Shown piece by piece: positions 43,792 through 52,200 of a stretch of 64,000 nucleotides of DNA. The DNA is from Mycolicibacterium fallax. GTDB lineage: Bacteria; Actinomycetota; Actinomycetes; Mycobacteriales; Mycobacteriaceae. The stretch's first letter is position 1, and each line of letters starts with the position of its first letter. Made by a program: the position numbers and the translations under genes. The stretch lies in NCBI RefSeq assembly GCF_010726955.1, contig NZ_AP022603.1, positions 3,472,001 to 3,536,000 on the forward strand, given 5' to 3'. The notes under the pieces were generated by a model. It had not been told where the DNA came from. It saw only the letters and a program-made list of their open reading frames with translations, and ran no database searches.

Positions 43792-45338
43792 CCGGGGCCG
43801 GCGTCGCGTAGGTGGCAGACCGCGCGGTGCGCGAACACCATCGAGGTGCCGATCGGGTTGCCGCCGCCGGGGTAGACGGTGCCGCTGGGGGCGGCCATGG
43901 TGTTGCCCGCCGCGTACAGCCCGGGGATCACCGCGCCGGTGGTGTCCAGCACCCGGCCGTGCGCGTCGGTGCGCAACCCGCCCTTGGTGCCCAGGTCCGA
44001 CACCCCGAACGCCGCCGCGTGGAACGGGGCCCGCCGGATCGGGTACAGCGGCGGCCGGCCGCCGGAGAACGCCCGGTCGTAGGGTTCCTCGCCGCGGCCG
44101 AAGTCCTCGTCGACGCCGCGGGCGGCGAAATCATTGAACCGGGCGACGGTTTCGCGCAGGTTCGCCGCGGGCACCCCGATCTCGGCGGCCAGGCCGGCCA
44201 GGGTTTCGGCGCTGCGCCACAGCCCGGCCGCCCGGTACTCCTGGGCCGCGGCCATCGACACGTTGGTGGCCTTGACCGGCGGGATGCCGCCGTCGGCGTC
44301 GTCGTAGATCATCCAGTACCGCTGGCCGACCCGGCCGGCGGCCTGCGCGGTGAGGATCTCCCGGCCCAGCCGGTCGTAGGCCGCCGATTCGTTGACGAAC
44401 CGGCGCCCGTCGGCGTCGACGAAGATGCCGCCGGTGAACCACAGCGCGAACGCCGACCGGCCGTCCGGGTGGGTCAGTCCCGGCGACCACCAGGCCTGGT
44501 CCATCAGGTCGGTGTCGGCGCCGGCGGCAATCCCGGCCAGGTGCGCCAGGCCCCGATTCCCGCTCGGCCCCATGGTGTCTCGGGAGGACCCCGGCACCCG
44601 GTAGCGGGCCCGCAGCTCGTCGTTGTGCTCGAACCCGCCGGCGGCCAGCAGCACCCCGCGCCGGGTCCGGACCCGGGTCCGGACGCCGTCGCACTCCAGC
44701 ACCGCGCCGCACACCCGGCCGCCCTCCAGCACCAACTCGACCAGCGCGGTGCCGAGGCGCCGCTGGGCGCGCGGGCCGACCGGGGTGGCGGCCAGCAGCC
44801 GGGCGATCAGCGCCCGGCCGCCGACGAAGTAGTCCTCGGGCACCGCGGCGCCGCGCCGGTCGACGTCCAGCGGGCCGCGGACCAGCTCGCGCAGTTCCGG
44901 GGCGGCCGACACCCGCAGTGGCTTGGCGCAGATGTGCCGCATCCCGTCGGCGCGGGCCTTGGGCGCCGTGCCGAAGTAGTCCGGCCAGGGCAGCGGGCGA
45001 AACCGCAGGCCCTCGTCGCGCTCCAGGTATTCGATCAGCGGGGCGCCGCCGCGGACGAACGCCTCCTGCAGCGGCGCCGGGGTGCGATCGCCGACCACCG
45101 CGCGGTAGTACTCCAGGGCGTCCTCGACGGTGTCGTCGGTGCCGGCCCGGGTCAGCACCGGGTTGGCCGGGAACCACATGCCGCCGCCGGCCGAGTACGC
45201 GGTGGTGCCGCCGAACCGGTCGGTGGCCTCCACCAGCAGCACCTCCAGGCCCTCCCGGGCGGCGGTGTACGCGCCGGTCGCCCCGCCCGCGCCGGACCCG
45301 GCCACCAGCACGTCGGTCTCGGTATCCCACTGGGCCAT
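43776..45338 (-). CDS. FAD-binding dehydrogenase of the KstD/fumarate-reductase superfamily
   Basis: The 520-residue flavoprotein has the FAD loop VLVAGSGAGGATGAYTAARE (10-29). Its C-terminus AAGNTMAAPSGTVYPGGGN resembles KstD, with Tyr followed four residues later by Gly. Motifs in between (GGFEHNDELRARY, FVNESAAYDRLG) parallel the kstD product in this window, but the middle part differs and the protein is shorter. It is the last gene of the fadE26-fadE27-fadD17 operon. It may desaturate a modified steroid or a side-chain-degraded intermediate. Substrate unknown. Confidence 0.85.
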   Translation of the reverse strand: MAQWDTETDVLVAGSGAGGATGAYTAAREGLEVLLVEATDRFGGTTAYSAGGGMWFPANPVLTRAGTDDTVEDALEYYRAVVGDRTPAPLQEAFVRGGAPLIEYLERDEGLRFRPLPWPDYFGTAPKARADGMRHICAKPLRVSAAPELRELVRGPLDVDRRGAAVPEDYFVGGRALIARLLAATPVGPRAQRRLGTALVELVLEGGRVCGAVLECDGVRTRVRTRRGVLLAAGGFEHNDELRARYRVPGSSRDTMGPSGNRGLAHLAGIAAGADTDLMDQAWWSPGLTHPDGRSAFALWFTGGIFVDADGRRFVNESAAYDRLGREILTAQAAGRVGQRYWMIYDDADGGIPPVKATNVSMAAAQEYRAAGLWRSAETLAGLAAEIGVPAANLRETVARFNDFAARGVDEDFGRGEEPYDRAFSGGRPPLYPIRRAPFHAAAFGVSDLGTKGGLRTDAHGRVLDTTGAVIPGLYAAGNTMAAPSGTVYPGGGNPIGTSMVFAHRAVCHLRDAGPGHQAP

Positions 45339-45354
45339 TTGGCGTCCCCTGTTG

Positions 45355-46863
45355 TCAGCGAGCGGTGATGGTGAAAACCGGGTCGGCGCAGTCGATGCCC
45401 TCGGCGGACAGCTGACGCTTGATCACCTTGAAGGTCTCGGTGCGCGGCAGCTCGGCGGCCACCCGGACATACGACGGCCACTGGATCGGCCCGAGATCGG
45501 TTTGCGCTTCGAGGAATTCGGTGAAGGCGGCCACGTCGAAGGCCGCCGGATCGTCGAGCACCAGCGCGGCCATCACCCGGTCACCGACCACCGGGTCGGC
45601 GACCGCGTACACCGCGGCGTCGAGCACCGCCGGATACCGGGCCAGCACCCGCTCGATCGGGGCGGTGCCCAGGTTCTCGCCGTCCACCCGCATCCAGTCG
45701 CCGAGCCGGCCGGCGAAGTGCGCGAAGCCCGCGGCGTCCCGGTAGGCCAGGTCGCCGGAGTGATAGTGGCCGTCGCGCATCCGGTCGGCGTCGGCGTCGG
45801 GATCGTTGTAGTAGCCGCGGAACTGCCCGGCGCCCGCGGTGTTCACCAGCTCGCCGACCACCCCGGGTGCGCACCGGGCGCCGGTGTCGGGGTCCAGGAT
45901 GTCGATGCCGTCGGGCAGCGGGCCGAGCGCGCCGGCCGGGGTGTCCGGGGTGCGGGCGATCGCCACCCCGCCCTCGGTGGAACCGAAGCCGTCGACCACG
46001 TTCACGTCGAACCGGCGGGCGAACTCGGTGAGGTCGGCCGCCGCGCCCTCGTTGCCGTACAGCACCCGCAGCGGGTTGTCCGCGTCGTCGGGGGCCGGCG
46101 GGGCGGCCAGGATGTAGGACAGCGGCTTGCCGACGTAGTTGGCGTAGCCGGCGCCGAACCGCCGGGTGTCCGGGATGAACCGGGACGCGGAGAACCTGCG
46201 CCGCAACGCGATCGACGCACCGGCGGCCACCGCCACCGACCAGCCGGCCATGATCGCGTTGGAGTGGAACAGCGGCATCGCCAGGTAGCAGGTGTCGGCC
46301 GGGCACAGCCCGAACCGCTGCGACAGCATCACGCCCGGCCCGGCGACCTTGGCGTGTGTGCAGCGCACCGCCTTGGGATCCCCGCTGGTGCCGGAGGTGA
46401 ACAGCAGCATGAACAGCTCGTCGGGGTCGGGGCCTGGGAACAGCACCGGGGCACCGGCGAATTCGGCCAGCTCGGCGGCGAACTCGGGCGACTCGACGTC
46501 GAGCACGCCGGGCAGCAGCCCGGCGCCGGTGCGATCGCCGAGCACCAGCTGGCAGTCGGCGTGCGCGACGTCGCGGGCCAGCGCCGCCCCGCGCCGGGTC
46601 GGGTTGAGCCCGACGGTCACCAGCGAGCCGAGCGCGGCGGCCACCAGCATCCGGGAGAAGAACTCGGTGTTGCCCAGCAGCACCCCGACATGCGGTGGCC
46701 GGGCCGGATCCAGCCGGGCCCGCAGCGCCGCGGCCAGCGCCGCGGCATCCCGAATGTGGTTGCGCCAGCTGACAAACGCGCCGTCGGGGGCCTCGGCATC
46801 GTAGATGCCGCGGTCCTCGACGTCGGCCAGCGCCGCCAGCAGGCCGGTGACCGTCGCGGTCAC
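45355..46863 (-). CDS. fadD17: Steroid acyl-CoA ligase FadD17
   Basis: The 502-residue product equals Rv3506 in length. It has the P-loop ELFMLLFTSGTSGDPKAV, the motif GFGSTEGGVAI and the C-terminal GRLGDWMRVDGENLGTAPIE. The late lysine motif is RTETFKVIKRQL. FadD17 activates carboxylic acids of shortened sterol side chains. The gene overlaps fadE27 as ATGA and is therefore co-translated with the dehydrogenase it feeds. Confidence 0.93.
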   Translation of the reverse strand: MTATVTGLLAALADVEDRGIYDAEAPDGAFVSWRNHIRDAAALAAALRARLDPARPPHVGVLLGNTEFFSRMLVAAALGSLVTVGLNPTRRGAALARDVAHADCQLVLGDRTGAGLLPGVLDVESPEFAAELAEFAGAPVLFPGPDPDELFMLLFTSGTSGDPKAVRCTHAKVAGPGVMLSQRFGLCPADTCYLAMPLFHSNAIMAGWSVAVAAGASIALRRRFSASRFIPDTRRFGAGYANYVGKPLSYILAAPPAPDDADNPLRVLYGNEGAAADLTEFARRFDVNVVDGFGSTEGGVAIARTPDTPAGALGPLPDGIDILDPDTGARCAPGVVGELVNTAGAGQFRGYYNDPDADADRMRDGHYHSGDLAYRDAAGFAHFAGRLGDWMRVDGENLGTAPIERVLARYPAVLDAAVYAVADPVVGDRVMAALVLDDPAAFDVAAFTEFLEAQTDLGPIQWPSYVRVAAELPRTETFKVIKRQLSAEGIDCADPVFTITAR

Positions 46864-47921
46864 ACCGGGGCGTCGGCCAGCAGAGCGCCGAGCCCGAGCA
46901 GCTGGCCGGTGGCGCCGCCCAGGTTGAACTCGATCTGCTTGGCGGCCAGGAAGTACCGGTGCACCGGATGATCCATGTCGATGCCGACGCCGCCGTGCAC
47001 GTGCACCGCGGTGTGCGCCACCCGGTGCCCGGCCTCGGCCGCCCAGAACGCCGCCGAGGCGATGTCGGTGGCCGCGCCGCTGAACGCGGCCTGGGTCAGC
47101 GTCAGCCGCAGGCCCTTGACGTCGATGTAGCCGTCGGCCAGCCGCTGCGCGACGGCCTGGAAGCTGCCGATCGGCCGGTCGAACTGCTCGCGCTCGCGGG
47201 CATACAGTGCGGTCAGCTCCAGCGCGCGCTCCAGCACGCCGAGCTGAAATGCGCTGTAGCCCAGGGCCAGCCGGTCACGCAGCCAGGCCGACGCGCCGTC
47301 GCCGAGCCGGGCCGCGGCGGTCACCGAAGCCAGCGTCAGGGCCGCCACCGGGCCGCGCCCGGTGGTGTCCAGGTCGGTCCTGGTCAGCCCGGCCGCGCCG
47401 GCCTCGATGACGAAGACCGCGGGGCCGGAACCGGTTTCGGCGACCACCAGGAAGGCGTCGGCCACCGAACCGTAGGCCACCTGGGTCAGCGCCCCGGTCA
47501 GCACGTTGCCCTCGGCGCGCACCGGCGGGCCGCCCACCTCGGGGGTGGCCGCGACGGCGAGCAGCTGCTCGCCGGCCACCGCGGGGGCGGCCCAGCGGGC
47601 CCGGGCGTCGTCGTCACCGAACTCGGCGAGCGCGCCCGCGGCGGCGACCACCGACTCCAGGTAGGGCACCGCGGCCAGCTGCCGGCCCAGTGCGGTGAGG
47701 ATCGCGGTCTGCTCGGCGACGCCGTAGCCGCCGCCACCGATCGACTCGGGGGCGGCCGCGCTGAGCACGTCGGCGCCGATCAGCTTGGCCCACAGCGCGC
47801 GGTCGAAGCGCTGTGGCGCGGCGTCCAGGGCGCGCTGATGATCGTTGGTGCAGATCGACTCGGTGATGGTGCGGACCAGGCCGCCGAGGTCGACGGAGGC
47901 TTCGGACTGGGTGAAATCCAT
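46860..47921 (-). CDS. fadE27: Acyl-CoA dehydrogenase subunit FadE27 (ChsE5)
   Basis: The 353-residue product shows the acyl-CoA dehydrogenase C-terminal domain (RPIGSFQAVAQRLADGYIDV and VHVHGGVGIDMDHPVHRYF) but a reduced N-terminal half. It is known to form an alpha2-beta2 heterotetramer with FadE26 that desaturates the 3-oxo-cholestenoyl-CoA side chain. It starts 21 bases after fadE26, consistent with stoichiometric production of both subunits. Corresponds to Rv3505. Confidence 0.93.
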   Translation of the reverse strand: MDFTQSEASVDLGGLVRTITESICTNDHQRALDAAPQRFDRALWAKLIGADVLSAAAPESIGGGGYGVAEQTAILTALGRQLAAVPYLESVVAAAGALAEFGDDDARARWAAPAVAGEQLLAVAATPEVGGPPVRAEGNVLTGALTQVAYGSVADAFLVVAETGSGPAVFVIEAGAAGLTRTDLDTTGRGPVAALTLASVTAAARLGDGASAWLRDRLALGYSAFQLGVLERALELTALYAREREQFDRPIGSFQAVAQRLADGYIDVKGLRLTLTQAAFSGAATDIASAAFWAAEAGHRVAHTAVHVHGGVGIDMDHPVHRYFLAAKQIEFNLGGATGQLLGLGALLADAPV

Positions 47922-47942
47922 GGGGGGTTCCTCGTTCTCGCG

Positions 47943-49121
47943 CTAGCGGTTGGCTCGGGGCAGGCCGAGCGCGACCATGCCGATGATGTCGCGCTGGATC
48001 TCGTTGGTGCCGCCGCCGAAGGTCAGGATCAGCGCGGAGCGGTGCATCCGCTCGATCCGGCCGCGCAGCAGCGCGCCGGGGGAGCCGGCGCGCAGCGTGG
48101 CCGCCGGTCCCATCACCTCCATCAGCAGCCGGTAGGCCTCGGTGGCCAGCTCGGTGCCGAACACCTTGGCCGCCGAGGCGTCCGCCGGCGACGGCGAGGA
48201 GTCGGCCGAGGCCAGCTCCCAGTTGATCAGCTTGAGCACCTCGGCCTTGGCGTGCACCCGGGCCAGGTTCAGCTGCACCCACTGCGAGTCGATCAGCGGC
48301 TTGCCGTGCACATCGGTGGTGTGCTGCGCCCACTCCCGGACGCCGTCGAGCGCCACGTAGATCGGCTGCGCGGAAACCAGCGCCACCCGCTCGTGATTGA
48401 GCTGGTTGGTGACCAGCTTCCAGCCGGCGTTCTCCTCGCCGACCAGGGCCGAGGTCGGCACCCGCACGTCGGAGTAGTAGGTGGCCGAGGTGTCCACCCC
48501 GCTCACGGTGTGCACCGGGGTCCAGGAGAACCCCTCGGCGGTGGTCGGCACGATCAGCATCGAGATGCCGCGGTGCTTCTTGGCCTCGGGGTTGGTGCGC
48601 ACCGCCAGCCACACGTAGTCGGCGTAGGCGATCAGCGAGGTCCACATCTTCTGGCCGTTGATGACGTAGTCGTCGCCGTCGCGGACCGCGCTGGTGCGCA
48701 GCGCGGCCAGGTCGGTGCCGGCCTCCGGCTCGGAGTAGCCGATCGCGAAATGCAGTTCACCGGCGGCGATCTTGGGCAGGAAGAACTTCTTCTGCTCCTC
48801 GCTGCCGAACGCCATCAGGGTCGGCGCGACGCTGTTGATGGTCAGGAACGGCACCGGCACGCTGGCGATGGCGGCCTCGTCGGTGAAGATCAGCGCGTCC
48901 ATCGGGCCCCGGCCCGCGCCGCCGTACTCGGTCGGCCAGTTCAGCGTCAGGTAGCCGTCCCGGCCCATCTGCGCCACGGTTTCCCGGTAGACGTTGCCGC
49001 GGCCCATCTCGCCCTCGTTGGACGCCAGCGCCTCGGCGCGCTCGGGGGTCATGAGCTTGCCGAAGTACGCGCGCAACTCGCGGCGCAGGTCCTCCTGCTC
49101 AGGGGTATAGCCGATACGCAT
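47943..49121 (-). CDS. fadE26: Acyl-CoA dehydrogenase subunit FadE26 (ChsE4)
   Basis: The ATG at 49121 gives 392 residues (MRIGYTPEQEDLRRELRAYF). An upstream in-frame GTG near 49166 lacks conservation in my judgement. It has acyl-CoA dehydrogenase FAD/substrate motifs such as FAIGYSEPEAGTDLAAL and the C-terminal FGGGTNEIQRDIIGMVALG. It is the partner of FadE27 in the heteromeric side-chain dehydrogenase. Its promoter region shares a KstR operator with the divergent fdxD gene. Corresponds to Rv3504. Confidence 0.94.
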   Translation of the reverse strand: MRIGYTPEQEDLRRELRAYFGKLMTPERAEALASNEGEMGRGNVYRETVAQMGRDGYLTLNWPTEYGGAGRGPMDALIFTDEAAIASVPVPFLTINSVAPTLMAFGSEEQKKFFLPKIAAGELHFAIGYSEPEAGTDLAALRTSAVRDGDDYVINGQKMWTSLIAYADYVWLAVRTNPEAKKHRGISMLIVPTTAEGFSWTPVHTVSGVDTSATYYSDVRVPTSALVGEENAGWKLVTNQLNHERVALVSAQPIYVALDGVREWAQHTTDVHGKPLIDSQWVQLNLARVHAKAEVLKLINWELASADSSPSPADASAAKVFGTELATEAYRLLMEVMGPAATLRAGSPGALLRGRIERMHRSALILTFGGGTNEIQRDIIGMVALGLPRANR

Positions 49122-49181
49122 CCGTGCGTCCTCGCTTCTAGTGGCCGTTGGACCGATCCGGCCCATCCTCTTCCCCCCGGT

Positions 49182-49195
49182 TGTAACACGTTCTA
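49182..49195. promoter_or_regulatory. KstR operator between fadE26 and fdxD
   Basis: TGTAACACGTTCTA fits the consensus exactly and is identical to the site between echA19 and fadD19. It separates the fadE26-fadE27-fadD17-KstD-like operon from fdxD-hsd4A-mce4. Confidence 0.88.
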
Positions 49196-49251
49196 GTCTT
49201 GGGGTCTACAGTCGGGGGCCAAGGTGCCCGTTTGGTGGAGGGAGTGGCAGG

Positions 49252-49443
49252 ATGCGCGTGGTAGTCGATCGTGACCGTTGCGAGGGCAATGCGATTTGCG
49301 TGGGAATCGCCCCGGACCTGTTCGAACTCGACGATGACGAGTTCGCCGTAGTGACCGTGGACGAGATCCCCGCGGACCGGGAGGCGGCGGCCGAACAGGC
49401 CATCGCCGACTGCCCCCGCGCCGCCCTGAGCCGCAAAGACTAG
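49252..49443 (+). CDS. fdxD: Small [3Fe-4S]-type ferredoxin FdxD
   Basis: The ATG at 49252 gives 63 residues, the size of Rv3503c; the frame is open further upstream through the operator but that is not used. Cysteines 10, 16 and 54 (DRCEGNAICVG and ADCPRAAL) are arranged for a single cubane cluster. The usual fourth Cys position is occupied by Asn13, which points to a 3Fe-4S or non-Cys-ligated cluster. It most likely donates electrons to a P450 or oxygenase of the pathway; its partner is not determined. Confidence 0.9.
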   Translation: MRVVVDRDRCEGNAICVGIAPDLFELDDDEFAVVTVDEIPADREAAAEQAIADCPRAALSRKD

Positions 49444-49456
49444 AGGTATTCATAAA

Positions 49457-50365
49457 GTGACATCCGAAACAGCAGCCACCGACCTCGCCGGACGGGTGGC
49501 GGTCGTCACCGGTGCCGCCGCCGGGCTGGGCCGCGCCGAGGCGATCGGCCTGGCCCGCTCCGGGGCGACCGTGGTGGTCAACGACATGGCCGCCGCGCTG
49601 GCCAATTCCGACGTGATCGACGCGGTTGCCGCGGCCGGTGGCAAGGCGGTCGCGGTCGCCGGTGACATCAGTGCCCGCAGCACCGCCGACGAGTTGGTCG
49701 CCACCGCCGACCGGCTCGGCGGGCTGGCCGTGGTGGTCAACAACGCCGGGATCACCCGGGACCGGATGCTGTTCAACATGTCCGACGAGGACTTCGACGC
49801 GGTGCTCGCGGTGCACCTGCGCGGCCACTTCCTGCTGACCCGCAACGCCGCCACCTACTGGCGCGACGCCGCCAAGGCGGCCGGCGGCACGGTGTACGGC
49901 CGGCTGATCAACACCTCCTCGGAGGCCGGGATGGCCGGCCCGCCCGGGCAGGCCAACTACGGCGCCGCCAAGGCCGGCATCACCGCGCTGACGCTGTCGG
50001 CCGCCCGCGGCCTGGCCCGCTACGGGGTGCGCGCCAACGCGATCGCCCCGCGGGCCCGCACCGCGATGACCGCCGACGTGTTCGGCGACGAACCGCCCGC
50101 CGGCGAGGTCGACCCGCTGTCGCCCGAGCACGTGGTGGAACTGGTGCGCTACCTGGCCTCGCCGGTCTCCGAGCAGGTCACCGGCCAGCTGTTCGTGGTC
50201 TACGGACCGGCCGTCACGCTGGTCGCGGCCCCGGTGGCCGCCGCGCACTTCCGCGCCGCCGGCCCGGCCTGGGACGCCGGCGAACTCGGCGATAACCTCG
50301 GATCGTACTTTGCTGAGCGGGAGCTTGGGGTAGGGTTCTCGGCGATGGGGCTGATGGACGAATAG
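49457..50365 (+). CDS. hsd4A: Short-chain 17-beta-hydroxysteroid/3-hydroxyacyl-CoA dehydrogenase Hsd4A
   Basis: The 302-residue SDR from a GTG start has the cofactor loop VTGAAAGLGRAEA (about 18-30), NNAG, and the catalytic Ser and Tyr-x3-Lys (NTSSEAGMAGP; NYGAAKAG). Hsd4A (Rv3502c) oxidises hydroxyacyl-CoA intermediates of the sterol side chain and 17-beta-hydroxysteroids. It follows fdxD by 13 bases and precedes yrbE4A. A further KstR-like site in the gap could give mce4 an additional promoter. Confidence 0.9.
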   Translation: MTSETAATDLAGRVAVVTGAAAGLGRAEAIGLARSGATVVVNDMAAALANSDVIDAVAAAGGKAVAVAGDISARSTADELVATADRLGGLAVVVNNAGITRDRMLFNMSDEDFDAVLAVHLRGHFLLTRNAATYWRDAAKAAGGTVYGRLINTSSEAGMAGPPGQANYGAAKAGITALTLSAARGLARYGVRANAIAPRARTAMTADVFGDEPPAGEVDPLSPEHVVELVRYLASPVSEQVTGQLFVVYGPAVTLVAAPVAAAHFRAAGPAWDAGELGDNLGSYFAERELGVGFSAMGLMDE

Positions 50366-50400
50366 CCGTGGACGGGGGGCTGCGGGTCCCCGCACGACTG

Positions 50401-50414
50401 CTGAACGTGTTCTA
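50401..50414. promoter_or_regulatory. KstR-like operator upstream of the mce4 operon
   Basis: CTGAACGTGTTCTA agrees with TnnAACnnGTTnnA except for the first base. It lies 176 bases before yrbE4A, and about 67 bases before the -35 of the promoter I can recognise. So either that promoter is not the KstR target or another start site lies close to the operator. KstR control of mce4 is known in related species. Confidence 0.7.
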
Positions 50415-50480
50415 GTTTGAGGCCAAAACGCTACCTTTGACCTGGGAAAACACTTTTTTGACCGGTCGATTGTTTGCGCT

Positions 50481-50509
50481 TTGACTCAAAATTGCAATCC
50501 AGTTAGTAT
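50481..50509 (+). promoter_or_regulatory. Sigma-70-like promoter for mce4
   Basis: TTGACT and TAGTAT are separated by 17 bases in an AT-richer stretch, unusual for this GC-rich window. Transcription would start near 50516 and leave a leader of about 74 bases before the TTG start of yrbE4A. Confidence 0.55.
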
Positions 50510-50589
50510 GATCCGGCTCACGGTGATATCGCCAGCCGGTGGAGAGATAGCTGTCGGGGCGACGTTCGCGCCGGGAAGGGAATGCTGAG

Positions 50590-51351
50590 TTGCTTTCACA
50601 ACTTGCGGTCCCGGCCCGCGCCGTGGGCGGGTTCATGGACATGTCGCTGGAGACGTTCCGGGAAACCTTCCGCAGGCCCTTCCAGTTCCGCGAGTTCCTC
50701 GACCAGACCTGGATGATCGCGCGGGTCTCGCTGGTCCCCACCCTGCTGGTGGCCATCCCGTTCACCGTGCTGGTGGCCTTCACCCTCAACATCCTGCTGC
50801 GTGAGCTCGGCGCGGCCGACCTCTCCGGTGCGGGCACCGCCTTTGGCACCGTCACCCAGCTCGGCCCGGTGGTCACCGTGCTGGTGGTGGCCGGCGCCGG
50901 CGCCACCGCGATCTGCGCGGACCTCGGGGCGCGGACCATCCGCGAAGAGATCGACGCCATGCGGGTGCTGGGCATCAACCCGATCCACCGGCTGGTGGTG
51001 CCCCGGGTGCTGGCCTCGATGTTCGTCGCGCTGATGCTCAACGGCCTGGTCTGCGCCATCGGCCTGGCCGGCGGGTACGTCTTCTCGGTCTTCCTGCAGG
51101 GGGTCAACCCCGGCTCGTTCATCAACGGCCTGACCGTGCTCACCGGGCTCGGCGAGCTGGTGCTCGCCGAAATCAAGGCCCTGCTGTTCGGCGTGGTCGC
51201 CGGGCTGGTCGGCTGCTACCGCGGGCTGACCGCGGGCGGCGGCCCCAAGGGTGTCGGCAACGCGGTGAACGAGACGGTGGTGTACGCCTTCATCTGCCTG
51301 TTCGTCATCAACGTGATCATGACGGCCATCGGAGTGAGGGTGCTCGACTGA
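50590..51351 (+). CDS. yrbE4A: Mce4 transporter permease YrbE4A
   Basis: The 253-residue integral membrane protein belongs to the MlaE/YrbE family. It has about five helices and the cytoplasmic motif GARTIREEIDAMRVLGI that couples to an ABC ATPase. TTG is taken as the start because it yields the conserved N-terminus (LSQLAVPARAVGGF) and follows GGGAAGGGA; the nearby ATG at 50582 is out of frame. With YrbE4B it forms the channel of the Mce4 sterol importer. The ATPase MceG is encoded elsewhere. The stop overlaps the next start (TGATG). Confidence 0.95.
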   Translation: MLSQLAVPARAVGGFMDMSLETFRETFRRPFQFREFLDQTWMIARVSLVPTLLVAIPFTVLVAFTLNILLRELGAADLSGAGTAFGTVTQLGPVVTVLVVAGAGATAICADLGARTIREEIDAMRVLGINPIHRLVVPRVLASMFVALMLNGLVCAIGLAGGYVFSVFLQGVNPGSFINGLTVLTGLGELVLAEIKALLFGVVAGLVGCYRGLTAGGGPKGVGNAVNETVVYAFICLFVINVIMTAIGVRVLD

Positions 51352-52193
51352 TGTCCTTCGACGCCACGCTGAAATTCCGCCGGCTGTTCACCGGCCTGCC
51401 CCGCGCCTTCGACAACTTCGGTGAGCAGGCGCTGTTCTACGGCGAAACCTTCCGGTACGTGCCCAACGCGGTCACCCGGTACCGCCGCGAGACGATCCGG
51501 CTGGTCGCCGAGATGACGATGGGCACCGGCGCGCTGGCCATCATCGGCGGCACCGTCGGCGTCGCGGCGTTTCTGACGCTGGCCTCCGGCGGCGTCGTCG
51601 CCGTCCAGGGCTTCGCCTCGCTGGGCAACATCGGCATCGAGGCGCTGACCGGCTTCCTGTCGGCCTTCCTCAACGTCCGCATCATCGCCCCGGTGGTCGC
51701 CGGCATCGCGCTGGCCGCCACCATCGGCGCGGGCACCACCGCGCAGCTCGGCGCCATGCGGGTTGCCGAGGAGATCGACGCCGTCGAGGCGATGGCCGTG
51801 CACGCGGTGTCCTACCTGGTGTCCACCCGGCTGATGGCCGGGATGATCGCGATCATCCCGCTGTACTCGCTGTCGGTGCTGGCCTCGTTCTTCGCCGCCC
51901 GGTTCACCACGGTGTTCATCAACGCCCAGTCCGCCGGCCTCTACGACCACTACTTCAACACCTTCCTGATCCCCACCGACCTGTTGTGGTCCTTCCTGCA
52001 GGCCATCGTGATGAGCGTGGCGGTCATGCTGATCCACACCTACTACGGCTACAACGCCACCGGCGGCCCGGTCGGCGTCGGCATCGCCGTCGGCCAGGCG
52101 GTGCGAACCTCGCTGGTCGTCGTCGTGGTCATCACCCTGTTCATCTCGCTCGCCGTCTACGGCGGGTCCGGCAACTTCAACCTGTCGGGGTAG
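51351..52193 (+). CDS. yrbE4B: Mce4 transporter permease YrbE4B
   Basis: The 280-residue partner of YrbE4A has the same MlaE-type fold, with MRVAEEIDAVEAMAVHAV as the coupling motif, a hydrophobic GTVGVAAFLTLASGG helix and a glycine-rich GGPVGVGIAVGQAVR loop near the C-terminus. It begins within the yrbE4A stop codon, and mce4A follows after 7 bases. Confidence 0.95.
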   Translation: MSFDATLKFRRLFTGLPRAFDNFGEQALFYGETFRYVPNAVTRYRRETIRLVAEMTMGTGALAIIGGTVGVAAFLTLASGGVVAVQGFASLGNIGIEALTGFLSAFLNVRIIAPVVAGIALAATIGAGTTAQLGAMRVAEEIDAVEAMAVHAVSYLVSTRLMAGMIAIIPLYSLSVLASFFAARFTTVFINAQSAGLYDHYFNTFLIPTDLLWSFLQAIVMSVAVMLIHTYYGYNATGGPVGVGIAVGQAVRTSLVVVVVITLFISLAVYGGSGNFNLSG

Positions 52194-52200
52194 CGCGGCG

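Noticed and set aside
45130..46971. 613-codon open frame on the plus strand
   Set aside because: It is fully antisense to fadD17 and the KstD-like gene, both of which have clear family motifs. Composition is shadow-like.
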